This document shows positions 34,696 to 45,800 of a DNA stretch of 64,000 nucleotides, piece by piece. A program made the position numbers and the translations under genes. This DNA is from Liolophura sinensis (Eukaryota > Mollusca > Polyplacophora > Chitonida > Chitonidae). The notes beneath the pieces were generated by a model that made no database searches, was not told the DNA's origin, and saw only the letters and a list, made by a program, of their open reading frames with translations. The DNA lies in contig NC_088301.1 in the NCBI RefSeq assembly GCF_032854445.1, forward strand, positions 32,410,402 to 32,474,401. Reading direction: 5' to 3'. The first letter of the stretch is position 1, and every line of letters starts with the position of its first letter.

Positions 34696-35675
34696 TTAAT
34701 AACTGTAATTGTCCATTGCCTGTTTTTTTTTTGTTTTTTTTTTTTTCAAATCAGAAACTCTCACAGATTCATACACATGCCAGAGTACATGTACAGTACA
34801 TGTATTGTAAATGAGCATCACAAATTTACGTTCCGAGCAGGTCAGTTATTGTACATGTACATATATACATGCTACATGTAGTTCAGTAAAACTTTCTTAC
34901 CGGAGACTTAACCGAGAGTGCAATCACGATAAATCATCCCTGTTTTTTGTATATCATTCATTTTTTAACAACTACACAATTCCCAAAAAGACTAAAGAGT
35001 GTATCTGACAGAGCAAACAGATGACAGAATGGGACTAGCAGAAACCCTAACTGAAGTTCTGGTATACAATTCCGTCAGTTAAGTCAGATTTAACATACTG
35101 ATCATTTGCTTTTGACCACTGTGCAACGTCATACTACACAGTGTAACTCTGCATAAACCATGCAGTGACAATCACATGGTTTGACAAATAACGCAGGTCT
35201 ATCCACATATATGTACGCATGCATATCAAATATCAAGAATTAGTCTCAATACATGTACTTTCTTGCACTTAAAAGTTAATACTACAGTTTTCAAATGACA
35301 CATGTACATTAACACAAAACTGGCCAGTCGTGCATGACTGCACACACAGCTGGAACATAAAAAAGTTTCAACCAAATGTATTCACTAAATGTGAAACTTG
35401 ACAATATTTGGTGACCACGAAATAAAGCATAAGGCTTGGATGAAAATTTCAGCCAAGTCATTTGCTTAAGTTTAAAATGTGCTCTCAAATTATTAAATTT
35501 AACCCACAAAAATTCTGTTGGGGAAGGGGTTTTTACGTCTGAAGGTTTATCAGGCACATGTATGTGCCCAGGGCATGCTTAACTTCCATCAGGCAAGGTT
35601 TTCTGGGTGACAGTATAAAGACAAATAACTAAATAAAACCACACCTAACTGTCAAGATACAACAGTCATCAAAAC

Positions 35676-35925
35676 ATGCTAGTGTGCTAGTGCAGCACAA
35701 TGACCAGGAGCCTCTCATCAATGTGGCCGTTATGAGTTCAAGTCCAGCTCAAGCTGACTTCCTCTCTGATCGTACTTGGTGGTACTTCAGAAGGTCTTAC
35801 AATAGCCTGTCGATGGCCAAGGGGTTTACTTCTGGCTCTGCCTTTTTTTCCCACCATACCGCTGTTGGAGCACTTACAAATTTTGATGAACCAAGTTTGG
35901 TAATCTACAAGCTGCTAATGTGAAG
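35676..35925 (+). mobile_element. SINE family C, head and body
   Basis: TGTGCTAGTGCAGCACAATG, AGTTCAAGTCCAGCTCAAGC and TCCCACCATACCGCTG in family order; the tail is replaced. Confidence 0.8.
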
Positions 35926-36225
35926 TGGTCTTCAACCAACGTAAACTCCTGAAAATAGGTTCCTAACATTTTGAATGAATGATTATGGATCATCATAAAC
36001 AGACACTATCTTTTCTGAAAATTTTAGTGTCACAGTTTGGTGTCATCAATAAAGTATGAACATCTCAAAATTTATTTCAGTTCATTTGCATTTAGTACAT
36101 CAGTGAAATTCACCATTTTTCAGCAGATTTCTGATCTGAGAACAAAATATTTTAGTTTCTTCTGGCCACTGGCTGATTTTGTGTAAGCCTCATAGTGTCT
36201 GATTTTGCTTAGGCCTCATAAAAAA

Positions 36226-36640
36226 CATCCTGGATGGGGTGTCAGTATAACTGGGGTGTCAGTACAATATAACTAGGCAGGGTGTCAGTATAATGTGAAC
36301 AGGTGGTGTGTCAGTATAATGTGAACCGGTGGGGTGTCTGTATAATGTGATTGGGAGGCGTGTCAGTATAATGTGAATGAGTGGAGTGTCATGTCTGGCG
36401 TCGTCACTAAGGTACTTCATTGGCAGCAGCACTCTGGCTGCATTGACTCACCTTGCCACAAGGCGACCAAGTATATTGACACACAGCTAAAGACTTTGTC
36501 TTCATATGAGTGAAAAATTGTTAAGTATGACATGAAGAAGCAAGCATAAATACATGTACATACACACCTACATGCACACTTAAAATATTTACATGCAACA
36601 GTAATGCACTGAAGGACAGGGCTGTACACCCTAATAACTA
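36226..36640 (+). mobile_element. SINE family B copy with internal tandem expansion
   Basis: The body from GTGTCATGTCTGGCGTCGTC to AGTGAAAAATTGTTAAGTAT matches other B copies. Near its left end the segment GTGTCAGTATAATGTGAAC is repeated (see 36233-36390). Confidence 0.75.
36233..36390. repeat. Tandem array inside a SINE, unit about 26 bp
   Basis: Six units of GGGGTGTCAGTATAATGTG plus AACCGGT-type ends, with point changes. Other family B copies have this segment once. Confidence 0.85.
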
Positions 36641-38571
36641 ACTTTTCATCATGAGGTTGAAGAGAAGAAACAGGTCGCTTTTAATAATCTGCCCTTAACA
36701 ATTCTTACTTATCCCTTATTTTAATAATCATGTTAAATTAGGCCACCCATTATTCTGAAGGCCTCTAGCAAAAAAAACGTTCACCAAAGGCTTAGATAAT
36801 AATCTGGTCATCAGTAACGCATCTTAATAGCATGGTACATCCACATTCCACAATACAAATGAATACAAGTAAAAATGCACATCCTCTTTTTGCTTTTATC
36901 TAACTGATATGAACCTCATTGCTACACAAGCAGTAACATACATGTAGACAGCGATTTATCACATACGAGTATGTACTCTAGCCTAGCTTATGTTCGTCTG
37001 TCAGAATTAATGTTAGCATGCAAAAATATGCATATACTTCAATGCATATCAATGCACTTATACCCTAAATCCTCAACAAATTTGACATGTAAAGGCTAAC
37101 TTTAGATGCAAGTTGAAAACATAACTCAAAGATTTTGAAGACTAAACTGTATTGTTTAGATAGGGGTACATATAGATTTCACAGGAATTAATAAATAGAA
37201 TAACCTGATCAGATGAAACAAAATTTTCTAATACATCAAAACATGTCCTGTGTATGTGGTCGAATTTGTGGCGAATTTAGGGTAGTCACTAATAGGTTTT
37301 GACAGGTAAGGACAGTGTAAGAAGTTAAAAATGTAATTGACATGTACCACATTCAAAAAGCTAGGGACTACACAGCACAACATATCATTTAAGTATATGT
37401 CACACATTTACTCTTACTGGATGTTTTTGCAAATTTAAAATGACAAGCTGAACACATGCATTTTTTAATGACACCTAACTAGTCTGGTTCAGCCAGAATT
37501 TCGGCAACCTGAATTACACAATAACGATTTGGTTTGGTGTTCTTAAATATCTCTGATTTGTGTACAGTTAGGTGAACTTCTTCAAAATATGTTCTTTTTA
37601 CACTCATAAAAAAATAACAATATAGGGTCTATACGCTGATCATTGAGATCAAACCAATAGTTGTCTTGACAAATTCCGAGTGCACATCCATAGAAAGGGA
37701 AGTTTGCCATTTTACTTGTGCCTGCATGCCTTGCTTGTGCAAACACAGCGATGAAAACACTGTCTAATTAACATGGAGATTAATGCATAACTCAGCTGAC
37801 AAGCATTTGTTGACGTTCAAATTTACATATGCTATACAGATTATTTTGTTAAATAACATACTACAATTTAAGGTTATTATCCACTCAGCAAAAACTTTCA
37901 GAATATCACCCATAGTTGTTCACTTCCCAATACCTTCCAATGTTTATATCTTTCACCTCAATGTCTGGTAGTCACAGCCCCTGGCAAGTGAAGTGCCAGG
38001 ATGTGCATGGTCTTAATTAGAATACTTTACTGGTATACATTTGAACTAGCTTTTACACTTGTACACAATCTGAAACTGAATAAAATGCAACTCCAGTATC
38101 ATATACCTATACTTCTTGAAAATCACATGTGTGTACATCTATGATACGGCAGGCTTTCCCAGGCAGCCAATTCCCACAATCTGAAGGTAGGCCCTAATGA
38201 CACAAATTTGGCATGTACTGACAGAGCCTTTAAGAATCTCTTAGGTTGCATAGGTGCAACCTAACTCCCCGAGGAGAATTTCACAAACTTAAACATGTTC
38301 TAATATTTGGCATATTAATGCCTAAATGTCTGGATTAAGATTAAAAGATGGTTCACAAAGGCTGGCTTTGACACATCCTCAGTTCGAATGGCATATGGAA
38401 TCTGGGCATACCAAACATCAGGAAGCATTCAAGCTGTTATTTTTTGTCAAATTCCCAGTGTGAAAGTATAACTTGCACCGATGCTGTGAGCTGTACATTA
38501 GTAGTGTCTCAAGCAGCTCAGGCTATTGGGAAATTAGGCGATTTATGGGATAGTTTTTCTGCAATAGGCAT

Positions 38572-38765
38572 TCATAGCTGCCTCTGTAACCTCTCATCAT
38601 GTTTTTCTTCCCATCCTGGTTCATCATAGGCTGTAAGCCTACATCTACCAAATATAGTTTTGGTTTTGGGCCTATTGATATCAAATTTATATAATTTTGA
38701 TTTTGGTCCTACTGGCATCATTGGTTTAAAAATAAATTTTTCAGTAAGTTCAGTAACACACACAG
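38572..38765 (-). CDS. Coding-like block, unidentified, ending at TGA
   Basis: After CATTCAG the minus strand stays open for 63 codons: VCVTELTEKFIFKPMMPVGP, KSKLYKFDINRPKTKTIFGR, CRLTAYDEPGWEEKHDERLQ, RQL, then TGA. The composition looks like coding sequence. No family is recognised. It could be a terminal exon, an exon ending at a weak donor (GAGAG/GTTACA), or a decayed transposon piece. Confidence 0.3.
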
Positions 38766-38901
38766 CTGAATGAGACTGATGTGGTGGACTGTAAAGTGCG
38801 TATTATTAAATAACAGAACATATAAGAACTTTTCAAAAAGGATTTAAACTAAGTTTTTAACTACCTATACCGTATATTCCACAATGCAAATATATACTCA
38901 C

Positions 38902-38907
38902 CGACAT
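38902..38907 (-). CDS. Possible initiating mini-exon (Met-Ser)
   Basis: The minus strand reads GACAATCAAGATGTCG then GTGAGT: a start codon with A at -3, one more codon, and a consensus donor. If real, a minus-strand gene begins here, head to head with RIMOC1. Only two codons are involved, so the support is slight. Confidence 0.25.
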
Positions 38908-38910
38908 CTT

Positions 38911-39752
38911 GATTGTCTTGCCCTTATATCTCTGTAGAGGTTAGATGGAAAATGGTGCTAAAAGGACAGTGCAGAGGTGATCAGCCTATTTATATGAATT
39001 TCAGTTTCTTTGATCTTTTGCATTCACTGATTGAGTTCATTGGCATTGCCGGGATGGAGAGTCCGTGCCTGACGTCCACCGTCACAAACTTTTAACCTCA
39101 CGATTTCCACATTTAACTTGCTTCATCATACGCAAAATTCTAAGAACTGATTAGCTCATGCCACTTTTTCAACCAAACTACCTTCCTCTGATGTTCCCTG
39201 TATCTCCAATGAATTCCTATTACTGATTACTGCCCCCTTACTACAGCGGGAACATGTTTATTTTTACTTCCTCTTTGTCACGTGATCACATCTCATACTC
39301 ATATCTGCAGCCCTTTGATCTCTGCCACACTTGACTGAGTTTGACCTTTGATACAACAAGAAAACATTTGCACAATGTTCCTGGAATGGCATGCAGCCTT
39401 TTTTCGTAAGATAGTTTTACTACCACACAAACAAAATGCCATTAAGTGCACTTTCAAGATACAAAAATTCATATTAATGTCCAGAAAGTGCGCGTATGAA
39501 TCCGTCTAGTCAGGCAGAGATAATAGCTTGCCCTGCTTGGAGTTTAACTTACCCTGTATGGAGTGTGGCTAATAGACTGGCCACGTTCTGCACACAACCA
39601 GGCATCGGTGCAACATCAACGAAAGAAATTTTGGCTGCAAAGGTCACTAAAGGAGATCAGATCTTGTGTCTGGTCAGATGTAGGCGTCTGCACAAAGGAT
39701 GTCTTCCTGTTCAACCATGTGATAGCACTTAAACCATCTGAAAGCTGTCAAA
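38911..39752. other. Probable divergent promoter interval
   Basis: Lies between the possible minus-strand start (38907) and the RIMOC1 start codon (39753). SINE-free and richer in CpG than the flanks. Contains the E-box at 39277. No TATA box placed with confidence. Confidence 0.4.
39277..39286 (+). promoter_or_regulatory. CLEAR-like E-box GTCACGTGAT
   Basis: One base off the palindromic CLEAR consensus GTCACGTGAC bound by TFEB-type factors in vertebrates, 470 bases upstream of the RIMOC1 start codon. Plausible for a Rab7/mitophagy gene, but other CACGTG sites occur by chance in the window. Confidence 0.3.
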
Positions 39753-39837
39753 ATGGCTTCGTGTGCGTTAGACATCGTAGCAGAAGCCTTAAAAACTTTG
39801 GAGGAAAAATGCTCAGTGTTGCTACAAACTGATAAAG
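39753..39837 (+). CDS. RIMOC1: RIMOC1 exon 1
   Basis: MASCALDIVAEALKTLEEKC then SVLLQTDK; donor AAAG/GTAACA, phase 1. The opposite strand is open only because the exon is AT/purine-biased. Confidence 0.82.
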
Positions 39838-42800
39838 GTAACAGGAAAGAGAAAATATATATATATTTGAAAAAAGGAGAGAGAGAGACCAAAAAAAGAA
39901 AAAAGAAAGAAATACAGAAGAGAAAAATGGTATGCTGACGCGACGCTTCAACTTTGTCAGTTTGGTGTCACAGAGAACAGTAAATAAGTCCTGACTCATA
40001 TGACGACACGCAATGATGCTTTCAGTGTATAGAAACTTTGTGACAGCCAAAAGAAAAGGATTATATATATTGATGTTCAAGTACCAGTAAAAAGCTATGT
40101 ATATTTGTATCTACAAGTACTATCGTCCACAGGTATTTTATGTTCATGTATGTGCTTCAGATGTTATGCTGGACAGTTATAGACAACAAAATGATGTGTA
40201 GATTTTAACCAAACTGCATGTAAAGTGTTATCCAGTCCTCCTTGTTGTCCATTAATAGGTCACACTGTACATAATCAAATTACTTAAAACAAAGACCTTA
40301 TCTTGTTTGATGCTTCTTATGAGATTCTCGCTGGGGTCTGGCTGAAATATTGCCAGTGTGGTGTTAAGCAGTAAGCATTCAGTGTTAAAAGACTCAAGTC
40401 ATAAAAAGACTTCAGTATCACCAAGACATTGGGTAAGTTTTGATGCATGCAAATAGTTTGGATCTGGTGTAGGCTTGTCTGCCAGCCCTCTGTCACTGAA
40501 ACAGCTATCATGTATTAAAGACCATCAAGGTCATAGATTTAAGCATAAATCAGGGTGTCTGACATTAAATAGTTCGTGTAACCTTGTAACCCCAGTTAAA
40601 AGACAGGATGTCAAAAATTTGATCGAGACCTGGAATCAAACCCGGGTTGGGTCATATTAAAGAGTTTAAGAATGGTACGTGTTGGTGCCTCACTTGGCGC
40701 TCAGCACTGAGAGGTTAGAGCCAGGAAAGCGGTCTAGTCTGCCAGGTGTCAGTATGATGTGACCAGGTGGGGTATCATGTTTGGTGTCTTCGGCAAGATA
40801 CTTCAGTGGCTGGAGCACTTTGGCGACATGGACTCGCCTGGCCACAAGGAAACTCATTATATATACACACACCTAATGGCTCTTTGTCATCATGTAACTG
40901 AAAAATTGTCCACTATGACATAAAACCACAAGCATTCATTCATTCAAAAATCAAAAAGCCGAATGATTTAATAACTAATAGACAGTCCTCATCAAAGCTA
41001 GTATAAGTAATGAACATATGATTCTTTTTTACAGGAAATGAGCTTCTGATTTCTTCTAAAGTTGCCTGTCAAAAGCTTCTTCAGCAAATAAACAGCAAAG
41101 ACACTGTAACCCTCACAGACTGCTTACAAGGATATGCCCAGGTAATTAACTATAATGTGTACATTTGTAGATGTATGGATCCAGGGTATGGATAGCTCAT
41201 AGTTTCCAACAGTGTAATCCCTAATGAGCTATTTGCAAAATGCACGTGTTACTTCACTTTTTCAAGGATTTACCTCCCCTAACGATGAGTATCAGTTCAA
41301 TTATCCATTGCTGCTAGTATTTGGTAGCACCAGTGAGAGGGAATTGAATTAACCACTGGGATTAACTGTGACTAATCCGCCTATGACTAATCCGTGACTA
41401 ATTTCGTATAAGGTTAATTACTTTTTAATCATTGTCGTTTGTTTCTGTGCATTGGGAAACTGACAAAATAAACAAAAATATTTTGCATAGTTCCATATCC
41501 TTTAGTACTTAAATAAAAGACAGATACCGTCAGTGAAGGTACCGGCCCTGATGGCTCAGTTGGTATAGTGTCCACTTCGGGGGAGGTACATGTAGATCCC
41601 GGGTCAATCCTTGGTCAGGTCACACCTAGACCTTAAAAGAGGAGGTTGTGGCTTCCTGGATTGGTGTTCAGCATGAAGGGGATAGTGCAACAACTGGTTG
41701 CCTCATATCAGTACTATGGCTCGGGCAGGGCAGCTTACTTGCCTTCGATAAGTCATCTCAGTGAAGCAGCACTAGATAAAAGAGCAGTGGAAATCCGTCC
41801 TGCAACAAGGAGGCACATTACAGACACTAAGGATTTCTTCATCATCATATGACAGAAAAATTGTACGACGTTAAACCCTAAACACTCACTCATTCACCCT
41901 CTATGAAGGGAGGTAATTCCTGGAAAAGGGAAGTGACCTACTCCATGTACATATATTAATAAAATATAGAATAGCTAATGTGTTGTGTTGTTGTGTGATG
42001 TAGGAATGTGAAAATTAACTATACATTTAATATGATAGCATACCTCTGATCTCAGTTTGGAATGTCAGGAAATGCTGATATTTTACCTTTACGTAAATCA
42101 TCAGAGCAAATCTAACAAGTAGAGAAGTCCAGATCCTTTCAGTAGCACAAGTAAAGGGCATGACAATATTATTGTGTGAAACATTTGAGGTTCATCTCTG
42201 ATTAATGTATATTTGCACGCTGCCAGCAATCGTCAGCGGGGTAGAATTGCTAATCAAATCAAATTTTCTGTATTTACAAATATAGCTCATATTATATTCT
42301 GTAAATATCAGGCTTGTACCTGTTTACTATGTTAAAATGATCATTTGATTCTGAAGTTTAAAAAATTATAAAGGAACCCACGTTATAAATTTTATCAACT
42401 TTATTTCTGATTTTGAATGGTAACGTGTATGTATTTTAGGTTGATATTTTGTGAAGGGTAGTAATTTGGAACCACTGATTAATTTCTTCTACTGGTAATA
42501 GAGAATAAAGGTATCTGCAAAGAAAGTCAAAAGATTGTGGAAAACCCTCCAAACCACTCAACCTGAGTTGATGATGGCACAAATGTATATTGAAATATAG
42601 ATCTGTTCCTATAAAAAGCGTGACTTTCTTAAAGTTAACTTTATTCTCTAGTTATTTGGGCTGTTCCAAAACAGTAGCAAAAATTGCATTGGATTTGCGC
42701 TCCTACATGTATGTTTTTTCAGCTGTGCAGGTACTCATAGCGTTAATAAAATCAATAGAAATTAGAAATGAACTTGTATTAGATTCACATAAAAGTTGGT

Positions 42801-45800
42801 TAGTTTTAGGTTAACAGTTCTACTTTCATTCTATTACTTACCTTTACTATGACATTATTTTCTGTTTCTTCACAGGCAAGTCTTGATTTTACCTATGTTG
42901 ATGAAAATCTGCTGGTTGAAGAAGAATTCTCTCAGTCTTCCTCTGATGAAAGAATTAGGAAAGTCTTTGGTAAGTTTTCATGAAAAGTTATCCAGGGTAT
43001 TGGCAAGTTCATTAATCAGACACTTTTTCAGGTTATAAACAAATTATTCTAAACATGTCATTATCATCATTACTTTATAATAAATCGATCCCGTGATTGC
43101 AGGAGTTTTAATGCTGAGTTATGCCCCTTGATTATCCTGAGCTGTAGGGATTTACAATTGCTTCAGCTGTTTGTTATTAACTAGCATATATATTTTATTT
43201 TATTTCCAGATCAATTCGACAATGTCATAAAGCTGGCAACTGAATTGACCCCTAGTCAAAATGTGAGATTTTATCCAACTTCTTTAACATTTACTGAATG
43301 TTTTTGATGTGACAAGATGTACAAATGCATGTATGCAAATAGTATTGGCTATGGGTGTCAAATTACCATGGGTAAAGAATGATGATGTATTTGCAGGTGC
43401 TTTTGGTGGCATTGTTATTTTAGCATCAGTGTTTGGGCATCCAGACTGACCTGCTACTTGGATACACTTTTGTGACATGACCAAAATAATGTTGAAAGAA
43501 GCATTAAACCTCAAGGTTTTCTTCTCCAAATGTACATGGGAAGGTTTGACAGTAACCTGCAGATGGTTGTGGCTTCTGGTTTCCTACCAACCATCATGCT
43601 GGTCACAGTTGTTTAAGTAAAATATTATTGAGTATGGCTTAAAACACCAATCAAATAAATTAAAAAAATGAATTAACCTCCAGGAAACAAGGAAAGTCAA
43701 CACTTATTTGATTATACAGAGCAATACACCTTAACACGTACAAGTTAAACTGCGATATCCCACGAGAAATCAATGGTGTTTAACAGCCAGGCCCTTTCTT
43801 AACAATTACATGAAAAGGTTATGTAAAAAGAAGAGTATATGGTTTCAACGAACATGAAGAAAGATATGTAACAATTTTTTATTTTTATTTTTGAGGCATA
43901 CTTTATATTTCTTAATAATCCCTCTATTCAATGCATGTTTTCCGTCAGTGGACAAAAATAGTCTGAAACTATGTCATCAATAAGCATACCTGGAACACCG
44001 GGCCAGCATATCACCCCTCAATTTGGGCTCTCCCCCGAGCAGAGTTGTTTTGACAGCTATCACCATTCACCTCTCTTCAGCTGCTTAATTTCTGGGGCCT
44101 TGAGAAAACTGTTGTTCAAAGCCATTTTTTATGTCCTAACAAGAAAGCAGATATGCTTTTTGGTAGTTTCATATCGTAGGCCACATTATATACTATGTAT
44201 TAAGAATAAAATCCAAGCTTTTCATTTATCCTTTAAAATGAATGATCCATGTCAAAAATTTGACCTGACACACCTACAGAGATGCATGTTGCAATTACAC
44301 GTAAAATATGTAGGCACATTTACATGTACTTCCATCACTACACTTCAACTTAATTGTGTTTTTGAATTCAGCTCTATATGGCTTGGATAAAACCTTAATT
44401 CAGGCCATTTGTCGGGAACCTAGCAATTTTTGTTCCTTTATATTGTATTCTGTCATTCATTTGTAAACTTATGGCATCCTATAGGTAAAATGTTCTTCAC
44501 ATGGTTTGGTGCAAAAACAAAAAAAAAAATACTTAAAAGGCTAACAAATTATTGATTCAGTCATTTTTATCTTGCTGTTACAAAGTAAGGGCATGTATCA
44601 AGTATCATGAAACTTAATAGGCTCAATGGACATACTTTGGAGAAGTACGTCTTAATTTTTAAATTTTTTTGGATTTTTTTTAGTTTTCAATTTCAATTTT
44701 AGCAATCAATTTCTATGTAATTACATTTAGCCCAAGAGTGAGTTTTTATGTTTGGATAAGTTAGTAAAACAGTTTTATCTGCATCTTCCTGAAACTAAAT
44801 AGGCTTGTTGAACGTGATTTGAAGTAGTAGATATCTTAATTTTGGGATTGTATTGAAAAAATTTTTCTCAAATTATAAGATTGTGGACTTCCTGTACATG
44901 TGGTACCACTAAGGTACAACCAATGTTATAGTGTTCATTACACCTTAGGCTTTATGGATATGCCTTAAAGATGTGCATCTTTTCTTAAACCTGAAACAAT
45001 ATATGGATTTTGTCAAAAATGCCTGAGTATTTGTCTTGCTTTCTTCTGTTTGAGGTGGATAAAAGAGTTAATCATTTGATTGAGGGTTACAGATTTGTAT
45101 GTCACTGCATGGATGGAAATGTCAAATCAACTAGGCTGCCTATGTAACTGATGACTTAATTGTCGAGCTGCCAGCTCTCTCTTATTCCTTGTTAGGGCGT
45201 ATATCCTGCAGCTTTATATTCATGTAAGGTGTTGGTTCAATCCCAGGCTTGGACGGGAAATCCCTGAGTTTATCCACCTTTACTGGGGCATCAGTGTCAA
45301 CAAGCAGATGCCAGTACTCAGACCATAGGGCTCATCTGGCCACACGTATGGTCTAACATGAACTTCCATAAAGCTCATATGCCTCTCAGCTGTGCGACAT
45401 ACATCAAGCTCGGCCGGTAAAAATGTGTGCTTCATATGTTGGGAAGTCAGTCAGCTATTTTCCAAAGGCCTGGAGTTTATGCTGGGCACTTTGGTTTCTG
45501 CTGGGCACTTTGGTTTCCGCCACCCAAGAAAAAATGATGTGGTGTTGTGTTAGTGAAATACTCACCAGTTTGGTGTTAAACTCCATATCAAATAAACAAA
45601 TGTAATACATGTAAAGGGGGAATGGTCAAGTGGTTAAAGGTAACGGTGTTCGCCAGCCTTCTACAAAGGGAAGCAAATCTTGTAGCTGATAAAACAGCAG
45701 TGCCCTGTATCTATTTGAATGACACTGTCAGCTTTTATTTTTCATGATTACTGGTGATGGTATTGAAATCAGTGGTATTGTCATTTATGTAGGTAGGAGG

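Larger units (their letters stand above)
27659..38571. other. Long stretch with repeats, no supported exon
   Basis: Holds SINE C copies (28494, 31036, 32424, 35676), tRNA-like heads of other SINEs (28795, 32055, 34485), family B copies (32640, 36226), and homopolymer runs such as 31600-31625 and 32913-32929. It probably includes introns of the minus-strand gene represented by the exons at 27658-26483. Confidence 0.4.

Noticed and set aside
39674-40080. Minus-strand hydrophobic open frames overlapping RIMOC1 exon 1
   Set aside because: Phe/Leu/Ser-rich translation opposite a purine-rich (GA) tract; no support as genes.
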